A stretch of 64,000 bases of DNA from Pseudomonas chlororaphis (GTDB lineage Bacteria > Pseudomonadota > Gammaproteobacteria > Pseudomonadales > Pseudomonadaceae), in contig NZ_MSCT01000020.1 of assembly GCF_001921865.1 (NCBI RefSeq), positions 434,001-498,000 of the forward strand, in the 5' to 3' direction. Below the pieces are notes generated by a model that was not told the origin of the DNA, made no database searches, and worked only from the letters and a program-made list of their open reading frames with translations. Numbering within the stretch: position 1 is the stretch's first letter; each line of letters opens with the position of its first letter. Shown here piece after piece: positions 15,311 through 27,135 of the stretch. The translations under genes and the position numbers were made by a program.

Positions 15311-16975
15311 ATGGCGTACTACCGCACTCCTCACGACGTTACCGCTCTGCCCGCCTGGCAAGCGTTGAATGACCACCGCCAAGCCATGCAGGATTTCAGC
15401 ATGCGCGAGGCCTTCACTGCCGACCCGCAACGCTTTCATCAATTCAGCCTCAGCGGCTGCGGGCTTTTTCTCGATTACTCGAAGAACCTGATCACCTCCG
15501 AAACCCGCAACCTGCTGGTGGGCCTGGCCAACGAAGCCGGCCTGCAGGAGGCGATCAAGGCGTTGTTCGCCGGCGAGTTGGTCAACTCTTCCGAGGGCCG
15601 CCCGGCCCTGCACACCGCCCTGCGCCGTCCGGTGGGCGACAAGCTGTCGGTCAACGGCGTCAACGTGATGCCGGAAGTGCACAAGGTGCTGAATCAGATC
15701 ACCGAGCTGGTCGGGCGCATCCATGACGGCCTGTGGCGCGGCTACACCGAGAAGCCGATCACCGACGTGGTGAACATTGGCATCGGCGGCTCGTTCCTCG
15801 GCCCTGAGCTGGTGTCCGAAGCCCTGCTGTCTTATGCCCAGAAAGGCGTTCGCTGCCATTACCTGGCCAATATCGACGGCAGCGAATTCCACGAACTGTC
15901 GTCGAAGATCCGCGCCGAAACCACGCTGTTCATCGTTTCGTCGAAGTCCTTCAACACCCTGGAAACCCTGAAGAACGCCCAGGCCGCACGCGCCTGGTAT
16001 CTGGCCCAGGGCGGCTCCGAGGCTGAGCTGTATCGCCACTTCATCGCGGTATCGAGCAACAACGCCGCCGCCGTGGCCTTCGGGATCCGCGAAGAGAACA
16101 TCTTCCCGATGTGGGACTGGGTCGGCGGGCGCTACTCACTGTGGTCGGCCATCGGCCTGCCGATCGCCCTGGCCATCGGCATGTCCAACTTCAAGGAACT
16201 GCTGTCCGGCGCCTACACCATGGACCAGCATTTCCAGACCGCGCCGTTCGAGCAGAACATGCCGGTCCTGCTGGCGCTGCTGGGCGTGTGGTACGGCAAC
16301 TTCTGGGGCGCGCAAAGCCACGCGATCCTGCCGTACGACCACTACCTGCGCAACATCACCAAGCACTTGCAGCAACTGGACATGGAATCCAATGGCAAGA
16401 GCGTGCGCCAGGACGGCACGCTGGTTTCCACCGATACCGGCCCGGTGATCTGGGGCGGCGTGGGTTGCAACGGCCAGCACGCGTACCACCAGTTGCTGCA
16501 CCAGGGCACTCAACTGATCCCGGCGGACTTCATCGTGCCGATCGTCAGCTTCAACCCGGTCGCCGACCACCATCAGTGGCTGTATGCCAACTGCCTGTCG
16601 CAAAGCCAGGCGCTGATGCTCGGCAAGACCCGCGCCGAAGCCGAAACCGAGCTGCGTGAAAAAGGCCTGAGCGAAGCCGAAGTGCAGAAGCTGGCGCCGC
16701 ACAAGGTGATCCCCGGCAACCGCCCGAGCAACACCCTGGTGGTCGAGCGCATCAGCCCGCGCCGCCTGGGCGCGCTGGTGGCCATGTACGAACACAAGGT
16801 GTTCGTGCAGAGCGTGATCTGGGGCATCAACGCCTTCGACCAATGGGGCGTGGAGCTGGGCAAGGAACTGGGCAAGGGCGTCTACAACCGCCTGGTCGGC
16901 AGCGAGGAAACTCCGGCCGAAGATGCTTCGACCCAGGGCCTGATCAACTACTTCCGCGGTCGCCATCGCGGTTGA
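15311..16975 (+). CDS. pgi: Glucose-6-phosphate isomerase
   Basis: A 554-residue full-length Pgi that interconverts glucose-6-phosphate and fructose-6-phosphate. The SIS-domain motif IGIGGSFLGPELV, the family signature DWVGGRYSLWSAIGL near residue 265, and the C-terminal catalytic region with ALYEHKVF-like VAMYEHKVFVQSVIWGIN are present. The ATG at 15311 follows AAAGGA; a longer open frame from 15227 lacks homologous sequence. In pseudomonads, which use the Entner-Doudoroff route, Pgi mainly supplies hexose phosphate for polysaccharide synthesis, which fits the psl operon nearby. Confidence 0.96.
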   Translation: MAYYRTPHDVTALPAWQALNDHRQAMQDFSMREAFTADPQRFHQFSLSGCGLFLDYSKNLITSETRNLLVGLANEAGLQEAIKALFAGELVNSSEGRPALHTALRRPVGDKLSVNGVNVMPEVHKVLNQITELVGRIHDGLWRGYTEKPITDVVNIGIGGSFLGPELVSEALLSYAQKGVRCHYLANIDGSEFHELSSKIRAETTLFIVSSKSFNTLETLKNAQAARAWYLAQGGSEAELYRHFIAVSSNNAAAVAFGIREENIFPMWDWVGGRYSLWSAIGLPIALAIGMSNFKELLSGAYTMDQHFQTAPFEQNMPVLLALLGVWYGNFWGAQSHAILPYDHYLRNITKHLQQLDMESNGKSVRQDGTLVSTDTGPVIWGGVGCNGQHAYHQLLHQGTQLIPADFIVPIVSFNPVADHHQWLYANCLSQSQALMLGKTRAEAETELREKGLSEAEVQKLAPHKVIPGNRPSNTLVVERISPRRLGALVAMYEHKVFVQSVIWGINAFDQWGVELGKELGKGVYNRLVGSEETPAEDASTQGLINYFRGRHRG

Positions 16976-16992
16976 TCACGAGCTGAAACACG

Positions 16993-17050
16993 CTTCGCGA
17001 GCAAGCTCGCTCCTACAGGAGCACGCTTGCTCGCGATCGGTCGCCCGCGA
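16993..17050. repeat. REP element pair
   Basis: Two inverted REP-like copies: TTCGCGAGCAAGCTCGCTCC (16994-17013) and CGCTTGCTCGCGATCGG (17024-17040), with the palindromic CTACAGGAG between. They lie between pgi and acs. Confidence 0.8.
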
Positions 17051-17103
17051 CCGCCCCCCCTTGAACCCCTCCCCAGCAAGGCGCATCTTTATTACTTGTC
17101 GCG

Positions 17104-17120
17104 AAAACAAGAATAAGGAA
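17104..17120 (+). promoter_or_regulatory. A-rich CA motif over the acs ribosome-binding site
   Basis: AAAACAAGAATAAGGAA contains overlapping AANAANAA matches (AACAAGAA and AAGAATAA) that run straight into the AAGGA Shine-Dalgarno six bases before the acs ATG. This is the classic position for Hfq/Crc translational repression. Confidence 0.65.
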
Positions 17121-17125
17121 CCGTC

Positions 17126-19063
<1,938 letters not shown>

Positions 19064-19102
19064 GCGAGGCTCGGGCGCCCAACCAAGGAACCCGCACGCG
19101 GT

Positions 19103-19969
19103 ATGGAATTCATTCGCAGTCGTATCGAAACCCAAGTCATGAGCCTGACCGGCCTGTCGCTCGGCCAGCTCGACCTGGAGAACCCCAAGGGCGACCCGGG
19201 GCTGTTCGGCCCAGACTCGATCAGTTGGCAGGTGCACGGCGATTTCAGCAGCATGCTGATTGGCGGCATCAGCGCCTTGCTGCTGCAAGCCCTGCACCCG
19301 CTGGCCCTGGCCGGAGTCTGGGATCACTCGAACTTTCGCGAAGACATGCTCGGGCGCCTGCGGCGTACCGCGCAGTTCATTTCCGGCACCACCTTCGGCT
19401 CCCGCCAGGATGCCGAATGGCTGATCGACAAGGTCCGCACCATTCACTTGCAGGTCGTCGGCCACGCGCCGGATGGCCGGCCCTACGCCGCCAGCGACCC
19501 GCAGTTGCTGACCTGGGTGCATGTGGCCGAAGTCAGCAGCTTCCTGACCGCCCACCTGCGTTACCACAACCCGCACTTGTCGCCCGCCGACCAGGACCGT
19601 TACTACGCGGAAATCGCCCTGGTCGCCGAGCGCCTCGGGGCCAGCGATGTACCGCGCTCGCGCCAGGCCGTGGCGGACTACCTGTCGCGCATGCGCCCAC
19701 AACTGCTCTGCGACGAACGCAGCCATGAAGTCTTGCGCCTGCTCCTGGCAGCCCCTGCTCCCAGCCGCCTGGCCAAGCCCTTCGGCTCGCTGATGATGCA
19801 GGCCGGCATCGACCTGTTGCCCGACTGGGCCAGCGAGATGCTCGGCGTCCAACAGAGCCCGCTGCGACGCCAACTGATCCGCGCCAGCGTCAATCGCAGC
19901 GCGCCGATGCTGCGCTGGGCAGTACGCAACGCCTCGGTGCATCGCGCACGCCGGCGCATGGGCCTGTAA
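19103..19969 (+). CDS. DUF2236 / MpaB-type oxygenase family protein
   Basis: A 288-residue predicted soluble protein of the DUF2236 family, which includes the oxygenase MpaB and latex-clearing protein Lcp, where a histidine-coordinated heme or iron is used. Family hallmarks include the GGISALLLQALHPLALAGV helix, HSNFREDMLGRLRRTA, and the HVAEVSSFL and RYHNP segments with candidate metal-ligand histidines. The substrate is unknown. It is 39 nt after acs and may be co-transcribed with it. The Lcp-type assignment rests on the domain only. Confidence 0.8.
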   Translation: MEFIRSRIETQVMSLTGLSLGQLDLENPKGDPGLFGPDSISWQVHGDFSSMLIGGISALLLQALHPLALAGVWDHSNFREDMLGRLRRTAQFISGTTFGSRQDAEWLIDKVRTIHLQVVGHAPDGRPYAASDPQLLTWVHVAEVSSFLTAHLRYHNPHLSPADQDRYYAEIALVAERLGASDVPRSRQAVADYLSRMRPQLLCDERSHEVLRLLLAAPAPSRLAKPFGSLMMQAGIDLLPDWASEMLGVQQSPLRRQLIRASVNRSAPMLRWAVRNASVHRARRRMGL

Positions 19970-20120
19970 TACCCGACCGGGCGAACAGAACGCGACCCGC
20001 CGGTTCGCGATTGGCGGCGTCGCGACCTTCTATGCAACCATGATTTTCCAATGGCTCGCGCACCGGCCAGCTGCCAATGGCCCTCGACCGATGCCGCCAA
20101 TAACCATGAGGATTCGTGCC

Positions 20121-21299
<1,179 letters not shown>

Positions 21300-21311
21300 G
21301 CCCGCTTTACC

Positions 21312-21431
21312 CTGTAGGAGCGAGGCTTGCCCGCGATAAATCGTTAACGATAACGCGGTCCATCTGATGCATTGCGGCGTTGCGGCTGGTTGATCGCGGG
21401 CAATCGAGCGTCGACCGGCCGCTCCTACAGG
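21312..21431. repeat. REP-type repeat unit (REPIN)
   Basis: An inverted pair of REP-like ends: TGTAGGAGCGAGGCTTGCCCGCGATAA begins at 21313 and the reverse copy ending CGGCCGCTCCTACAGG closes at 21431, with the core GATCGCGGGCAATCG at 21392-21406. The ends are about 70 bp apart, the usual size of a mobile REPIN. Confidence 0.8.
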
Positions 21432-21482
21432 ATTGGGGGAAACTGGTAGACTGCCCCGCCCAATCATTCGCAAGGCGCCCGC

Positions 21483-22499
21483 ATGTCTTCCTTGAATCAG
21501 GCGCTGCGCGCCGCCCTCGATCATCGCCAGGATCTGCTCGTCGAACTGCATCACCAAGGCACCGACTGCTATCGGCTGTTCCATGGCAGCCAGGAAGGCG
21601 TCGGGGGCCTGACCATCGATCGTTACGGCCGGCAACTTCTGGTGCAGAGTTTTCACCAGACGCTGGAACGCGAAGCCCTGCTGCAACTGCACGAAACGGT
21701 CCATGAGCAGCTGGGCCTGGAAACCCTGCTGGTCTACAACGATCGCTCCCGCGGCAATTCGCGCATCGACCGCGAAGACCCGGTTTACCGTGCGCAAGAC
21801 GCCGCGCTGGCCGACCTGGTCGGCCACGAATGGGGGTTGAACTACCGGGTCCGCGGTCGCCACGCCGGCCAGGACCCGCTACTGTTTCTCGACCTGCGCA
21901 ACGCCCGCGGCTGGGTCAAGGCCCACAGCGCCGGCAAAAGCGTGCTGAACCTGTTTGCCTATACCTGCGGCGTCGGCCTGAGCGCCGCGGCGGGCGGTGC
22001 CAGCGAGGTGTGCAACCTGGACTTCGCCGAAGGCAACCTGGCCGTCGGCCGTGAGAACGGCCAGCTCAATCCGCAGTTGCCGAGCATGCAATTCGTGCAA
22101 TCGGATTACTTCCCGGCGATCCGCCAACTGGCGGGCCTGCCCATCACTCAGCGCCGCGGGCAGAAACTGCCCAGCTACCCGCGCCTGGAACAGCGCCAGT
22201 ACGACCTGGTGCTGCTCGATCCACCGGCCTGGGCCAAGAGTGCCTTCGGCACGGTCGACCTGCTGCGCGACTATCAGAGCCTGCTCAAGCCAGCCCTGCT
22301 GGCCACGGCTGAAGATGGCGTACTGATCTGCTGCAACAATCTGGCTAAAGTCGCCATGGACGACTGGCGCGAACAGGTGCTGCGCTGCGCCGAAAAAGCC
22401 GGGCGTCCGGTACGCGAATGGCAGGTGCTGACACCCGGTCGCGACTTCCCGTCCATGGACCAGCAACCGCCGCTCAAGACCCTGATCCTGCATCTCTGA
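21483..22499 (+). CDS. Class I SAM-dependent methyltransferase, RlmI-like
   Basis: A 338-residue predicted cytosolic methyltransferase related to rRNA (cytosine-C5) methyltransferases of the RlmI/YccW type. The SAM-binding motif NLFAYTCGVGLSAAAGGA near residues 155-172, the acidic VCNLDFAEGNL, and the LLDPPAWAKS catalytic motif are visible. An N-terminal PUA domain, usual in RlmI, is not obvious, so this is a shorter family member; the substrate base is inferred, not shown. It stands alone between a REPIN and the DUF748 gene. Confidence 0.8.
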   Translation: MSSLNQALRAALDHRQDLLVELHHQGTDCYRLFHGSQEGVGGLTIDRYGRQLLVQSFHQTLEREALLQLHETVHEQLGLETLLVYNDRSRGNSRIDREDPVYRAQDAALADLVGHEWGLNYRVRGRHAGQDPLLFLDLRNARGWVKAHSAGKSVLNLFAYTCGVGLSAAAGGASEVCNLDFAEGNLAVGRENGQLNPQLPSMQFVQSDYFPAIRQLAGLPITQRRGQKLPSYPRLEQRQYDLVLLDPPAWAKSAFGTVDLLRDYQSLLKPALLATAEDGVLICCNNLAKVAMDDWREQVLRCAEKAGRPVREWQVLTPGRDFPSMDQQPPLKTLILHL

Positions 22500-22599
22500 C
22501 TCCCGGGAAGGAATCTGAACAATCCTGTTAGCGACATCCATGGATTGTTTCGGAACCGGAAACGCGTGCCATACTCCAACGCACTTCCGATTCAGATAG

Positions 22600-25536
22600 A
22601 TGAAGCCTCGCATGTCCAAAGGATTGATCCGCGCTATCGGCGCCTTGTTGACCGCTCTCGCCCTTTACAGTCTGTTGGGGTTTCTGATTTTGCCGGGCAT
22701 CGCCCTGCGGGTGGCCAATCAACAGTTGGCCAACTACGCGACGGTGCCGGCAAAGATCCAGCGCATCGAACTCAACCCGTTCAGCCTTGAGTTGACGCTC
22801 TGGGGCCTGAACATCGGTGAGCCAGGCAAGGAGCAAGTGGCCTTCGAGCGCCTTTACGCCAACCTGCAACTGGACAGCCTCTGGACCCGCGCGCTGCACC
22901 TGGCCGATGTCGAGCTGGACAAACCCAAGACCGAGATCCTGTTCGCCAAGGATGGCAAGCTCAACCTGCTGGGCCTGTTCAATATCCCGGCTGGCGAACC
23001 CACCCCGGAAGACCCCGACGCCAAGCCGTTCCCGCTGCGGATCGAACGTATCAAGCTGGCCGACGGTTATGTGCATTTCGAGGACCAGCGCCCCAGCGAA
23101 CCGATCAAGTTTCTCTACGACAAACTCGACCTTGAACTGAAGAACCTCAGCACCCTGCCCGACGACAGCACCGACATGACCCTGGTCGCCATGGGCCCCG
23201 CGGGTGGCCAGCTCGACTGGAGCGGTAACTTCAGCCTGACGCCGATCGCCTCCGAGGGTCGCCTGAAAGTCACCAACGGCCAGATGAAAGCCTGGTGGCC
23301 CTATGTCCGCGACGCGGTACCGCTGGTTCTCGAAGACGGCGTGCTGAACCTGGATACCCACTACAAGCTGAACCTGGCCAAGGAAACCGAGCTGTTGCTC
23401 AGCGATGCCTCGGTCAGCGTCGCACCCTTCGCCATCAAGGCCCCCGATGGCCGGCCACTGGCCCGCCTGGAGCGCCTGGACGTCAGCGAAACCTCGGTCG
23501 ACCTGGCCAAGCAGCAAGTGGTGGTCGGCAAGATCCGCAGCCAGAAACTGGAAACCTGGGCCGCCCTGGAAGCCGACGGCCAGCTGGACTGGCAGAAGCT
23601 GTTCGCCAGCCAGCCAGCCAAACCCGCCGCCAAGCCCGCGCCGGCAGCCGCCGATGCCCCACCGCCAGCACCCGCTCCGGCGCCGAGCAAACCCTGGCAG
23701 GTGCTGCTCAAGGACGTGCAACTGCGTAATTACCAGGTGCACCTGGCGGACCGCCAGGCCAAGCCAGCCGTGGCCCTGGAGGTCGGCCCGCTGAATCTCG
23801 ACGTGCAAAACTTCGACAGCCTCAACCAGTCGCCTTTCAACCTCAAGCTCGACACCGGGCTGGGCAAACAGGGCAAGATCGTCGCCAGCGGCGTGGTCAA
23901 CCTGCAGCCGATCACCGCCAAGCTGGCGGTGCAGACCAAGGACATCGACCTGCGGGTCGCGCAGTCTTACATCAGCCCGTTCATTCGCCTGGAACTGCGC
24001 AGCGGCATGCTCGGCAGCGACCTCGCGGTGGACCTGAAAAACGTCGATCCCCTGGCGTTCAGCGTGACCGGCCGCGCCCAGGTAGACCAGTTGCACACCC
24101 TGGATACCCTGAAAACCCGCGACTTCGTGAAATGGCAGCAACTGGTGCTCGAAGGCCTCAACTACCAGCACGGCGACAGCCTGACGATCAACAAGGTCAA
24201 CCTGTTGCAGCCCTATGCGCGCTTCATGATCAACGATGACCGCACCACCAACATCGACGACCTGCTGATTCCGCAACCGGCCGGCAACGCGCCCAAGACC
24301 GCCGCCAAACCGGCCGCCGGCAAGGAAAAGCCCCTGGGCATCCACATTGGCCAGGTCGCCATCAACGATGGCTCGGCCAACTTCGCCGACTTCAGCCTGA
24401 CCCCCAACTTCGCCACGGCCATCCAGCAGCTCAACGGCCAGATCGGCACCATCGACAGTCGCCAGGCGAAACCGGCCCCCGTCGACATCAAGGGCAAGGT
24501 CGATCGTTATGCTCCGGTGACCATCAAGGGCAGCGTGAACCCTTTCGATCCGATGGCCGCGCTGGACATCGCCACCAGTTTCAAACGCGTCGAACTGACC
24601 ACCCTGACTCCCTACTCGGGCAAGTTCGCCGGGTACCGGATCCGCAAGGGCCGGCTCAACCTCGACCTGCATTACATGATCACCAAGGGCCAGCTCAAGG
24701 CCGAGAACAAAGTGGTGGTCGAGCAGCTGGAACTGGGGGAGAAGGTCGACAGCCCGGATGCCGTGAGCCTGCCGCTGAAGCTGGCCGTGGCCCTGCTCAA
24801 GGATGTCGATGGCAAAATCTCTATCGAATTGCCAGTGACCGGCGACCTCAATAACCCGCAGTTCAGCGTCATGCCGATTGTCTGGCAGACCCTGCGCAAC
24901 CTGATCGTGAAGGCGGCCGCGGCGCCATTCAAATTGATCGGCGGGCTGGTGGCCGGCGGCGGTTCGGAAGACCTGGGCAGTGTCTCGTTCGCCCCGGGCT
25001 CCAGCGAGTTGAGCAAGGACGCAGAAGCGGCGTTGGTCAAACTGTCCAATGCGCTCAAGGAACGCCCGGCCCTGCGCCTGGAAATCGAAGGCACCGCAGC
25101 GCAGAGCAGCGACGGCCCGCTGATCGCCGACCAGCGCCTGGAGCGGGAATACCAGTACAACTACTACAAGATGCTCCAGCGGCGCGGCGACAAAGTGCCA
25201 GCCCAGGCATCGTTGCTCAAGGTACCGGAGGGCGAGAAGGGCCCGCTGCTCGAAGGCATCTACCGCACCCGCCTCAAGGCTCAGCCACCGGCCGAATGGA
25301 AGGATCTGGGCAAGGAAGAACGCACCGCAAAAATGCGCGAAGGCCTGATCACGTTCTGGAGCGGCAGCGATGTGCTGCTGCGCCAGTTGGGCCAGGAACG
25401 GGCCAGCAGCATCAAGGACTTCCTGGTGGACAAGGGCCAGCTCACCGACGATCGGGTGTACTTCATCGACGCCAACCTTGGCCAGGCCGAAAGCGATGGC
25501 CGGGTCGTTACTCCCATGCACCTGGACGCCGAGTAA
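22600..25536 (+). CDS. DUF748 domain protein, AsmA/YhdP-like envelope protein
   Basis: A 978-residue protein with one N-terminal membrane segment (about 8-33) and a very long beta-rich, repetitive periplasmic part. Proteins of this kind (AsmA, YhdP, TamB and DUF748 members) are thought to bridge the envelope for lipid transport or outer-membrane assembly. A proline/alanine-rich linker lies near residues 340-370. The C-terminal 170 residues contain an OmpA-like pattern (FAPGSSELSKDAEAALVKL, then LRLEIEGTA), a possible peptidoglycan-facing element. ATG 22600 or 22612 are both possible starts. A strong bidirectional terminator follows. The cargo is unknown. Confidence 0.8.
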   Translation: MKPRMSKGLIRAIGALLTALALYSLLGFLILPGIALRVANQQLANYATVPAKIQRIELNPFSLELTLWGLNIGEPGKEQVAFERLYANLQLDSLWTRALHLADVELDKPKTEILFAKDGKLNLLGLFNIPAGEPTPEDPDAKPFPLRIERIKLADGYVHFEDQRPSEPIKFLYDKLDLELKNLSTLPDDSTDMTLVAMGPAGGQLDWSGNFSLTPIASEGRLKVTNGQMKAWWPYVRDAVPLVLEDGVLNLDTHYKLNLAKETELLLSDASVSVAPFAIKAPDGRPLARLERLDVSETSVDLAKQQVVVGKIRSQKLETWAALEADGQLDWQKLFASQPAKPAAKPAPAAADAPPPAPAPAPSKPWQVLLKDVQLRNYQVHLADRQAKPAVALEVGPLNLDVQNFDSLNQSPFNLKLDTGLGKQGKIVASGVVNLQPITAKLAVQTKDIDLRVAQSYISPFIRLELRSGMLGSDLAVDLKNVDPLAFSVTGRAQVDQLHTLDTLKTRDFVKWQQLVLEGLNYQHGDSLTINKVNLLQPYARFMINDDRTTNIDDLLIPQPAGNAPKTAAKPAAGKEKPLGIHIGQVAINDGSANFADFSLTPNFATAIQQLNGQIGTIDSRQAKPAPVDIKGKVDRYAPVTIKGSVNPFDPMAALDIATSFKRVELTTLTPYSGKFAGYRIRKGRLNLDLHYMITKGQLKAENKVVVEQLELGEKVDSPDAVSLPLKLAVALLKDVDGKISIELPVTGDLNNPQFSVMPIVWQTLRNLIVKAAAAPFKLIGGLVAGGGSEDLGSVSFAPGSSELSKDAEAALVKLSNALKERPALRLEIEGTAAQSSDGPLIADQRLEREYQYNYYKMLQRRGDKVPAQASLLKVPEGEKGPLLEGIYRTRLKAQPPAEWKDLGKEERTAKMREGLITFWSGSDVLLRQLGQERASSIKDFLVDKGQLTDDRVYFIDANLGQAESDGRVVTPMHLDAE

Positions 25537-25589
25537 ACCCGCGGCAAATCGGCCCGGGAACGGGTCGACCGGCGGTTTTTCCGCCCATG

Positions 25590-25630
25590 ACAAAACAGGC
25601 CCCGACACACTGTGCCGGGGCCTGTTTTGT
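25590..25630. terminator. Bidirectional terminator between DUF748 and BON genes
   Basis: A perfect 15-bp inverted repeat, ACAAAACAGGCCCCG (25590-25604) with CGGGGCCTGTTTTGT (25616-25630). The GC core is flanked by A/T-rich arms, so it can serve both converging transcripts. Confidence 0.88.
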
Positions 25631-25743
25631 TTATGAAAGGGGCCACCTCCCTGTGGCCATCGCATGAACCTTCAAGGAAACAGCAGATGCGTGCCCTGAC
25701 TCATCTGCCGGCCCTTCTCCCTGTTCAGGCAGAAGCGCGAGGC

Positions 25744-26100
25744 TTACTCGGCTTTCAGGCCGTCAGCCGATACCGCCTTCACGCCTTTGATCTTCTTGGC
25801 AATGTTGACCGCGACTTCTTTCTGCGAGTCGGTCACAGCAGTGGTGGAAGACAGGGAAACCACACCCTTGTTGGTTTCGACCTTGATGTCGGTACCCGGA
25901 ATGCCTTTTTCAGTCACGAGATCCGCTTTGACTTTGGTGGTGATCCAGGTATCGGAAGTGGCTTCCTTGGCCTTGGTCACTTCACCCGCCGCGACCACCA
26001 TTGGCGCCTGAGTAGCTTGAGTGGTCTGGGCAAATGCAGCGTTAGCCATGGTCAGGGTCAGAGCGGTAGCAGTTGCAGCAGCGATAGCGAACTTCTTCAT
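25744..26100 (-). CDS. BON-domain periplasmic protein
   Basis: A 118-residue precursor with a Sec signal peptide (MKKFAIAAATATALTLTMA, cleavage near AFA) and one BON domain (about 48-116, with ITTKVKADL, KGVVSLSS and KGVKAVSA). BON proteins such as OsmY bind membranes or lipids and often respond to osmotic or envelope stress. A Shine-Dalgarno AGGAG precedes the ATG. The upstream minus-strand gap to pilA is AT-rich. The particular role is not known. Confidence 0.88.
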   Translation of the reverse strand: MKKFAIAAATATALTLTMANAAFAQTTQATQAPMVVAAGEVTKAKEATSDTWITTKVKADLVTEKGIPGTDIKVETNKGVVSLSSTTAVTDSQKEVAVNIAKKIKGVKAVSADGLKAE

Positions 26101-26365
26101 ACGAGTAACTCCTGTTCTTCTGGAAAACCTGCTCCAAGTCCCGGCAGCAGGGTTACTTAAGTAGATTGCAGTCGTTATGCCAAGTTCACAAAAACAAAAA
26201 AACCTTTAATTTTCATCAACTTACAGAAAATAGAAAAAACCGGAATCATGCAAAATGCATGACCTGCGGATAATCTGCATGCAAGTTGCATTTCTGCGTG
26301 ACGGTCTAAGCCACTGAATTTCCGATACTTTCCCTGAATGTTTCAGGCGCCTGTCACCCCAGGCT

Positions 26366-26782
26366 TCAACTGCCGCTGGCCGTGCAACCCTTGGGCGAGT
26401 AGTCCGCCGGCACCGTGGTCGTGCAGACCCAGCCGTCGGCCGTGGTGCGCGTCAGGGTGAGGCTCTTGTTCAGCACTGGCGCCGGCGCATTGAGAATGGT
26501 GCAGCCGATCGTCCCGGCGCCGGTCGCGGCGGAACCCGCGGCGGTCAGGGTGCAATTCGATGTCGCCGCCTTGCCCCCCACCAGCTCCAGGGTCGGATCG
26601 CTGCCCTGGTTCAGCACGTCCTCGAAGTTGACCTTCAGCGCCGAGGTTTCGGTCAACGCCGCGGTAACCTTGGCTCGCGCCTGGTATTTGGAATACAGCG
26701 GCATGGCAACGGTCGCCAGGATGCCGATGATCGCCACGACGACCAGCAACTCGATCAGGGTAAAACCTTTCTGATACTTCAT
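26366..26782 (-). CDS. pilA: Type IV pilin PilA
   Basis: A 138-residue prepilin. The leader MKYQKG is cut before F7 by PilD, and the mature N-terminus FTLIELLVVVAIIGILA has the conserved glutamate at mature position 5. The C-terminal domain has four cysteines for disulfide loops (near residues 78, 97, 123 and 133). The start at 26782 follows CTGGAGCA and gives the normal six-residue leader; a longer frame to 26821 is not needed. It is read from a sigma54 promoter and diverges from pilC. Confidence 0.94.
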   Translation of the reverse strand: MKYQKGFTLIELLVVVAIIGILATVAMPLYSKYQARAKVTAALTETSALKVNFEDVLNQGSDPTLELVGGKAATSNCTLTAAGSAATGAGTIGCTILNAPAPVLNKSLTLTRTTADGWVCTTTVPADYSPKGCTASGS

Positions 26783-26835
26783 ATAACTGCTCCAGGCAGG
26801 GATAGCGGATGGTCTGGACACTCACCACACCGCCA

Positions 26836-26852
26836 TAGCACAGCCTGTGCCA
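26836..26852 (-). promoter_or_regulatory. Sigma54 promoter of pilA
   Basis: Read on the minus strand, TGGCACAGGCTGTGCTA has GG and GC separated by ten bases and the full TGGCAC -24 box. Transcription should begin near 26826, about 44 nt before the pilA ATG. A GTGTC half-site of the PilR type lies on the minus strand at 26927-26931, about 100 bp upstream. Confidence 0.82.
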
Positions 26853-27135
26853 GCCCCCGCGCCCCACGGAAACGCGGGCCGCGCGGCACAGCCCCATGGC
26901 GGTGAGCGCCAGAAGTCGCACTATCTGACACTTTTCGTCAGCCAAGTGCCCTCGGCCGGCCGCCATGGCGGGCTACGCTGTCATCCGACTCCCCATGTCG
27001 CCCGACCCGGCCAAGGAACGTATCGGCCGATTCAAACTCTATGAGCCGGACGCCGCGCCTCACGCAGCAACGAGCCCGGCATCGCTCCGGGCCTTGCCGG
27101 CACCGAGCACCTCCATCACCCCGGGACTGAACACC
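26853..27135. other. pilA-pilC divergent region without pilB
   Basis: This part of the 353-bp gap holds no credible gene. In P. aeruginosa the ATPase gene pilB occupies this place. No PilB Walker motifs or C-terminal tail can be recognised in any frame. An inverted CACCGCCAT/ATGGCGGTG pair (about 26828-26836 and 26895-26903) spans the pilA promoter. Confidence 0.5.

Noticed and set aside
22528..25665. 1045-residue open frame on the minus strand
   Set aside because: Antisense to the DUF748 gene, low complexity, no recognisable motif or ribosome site.
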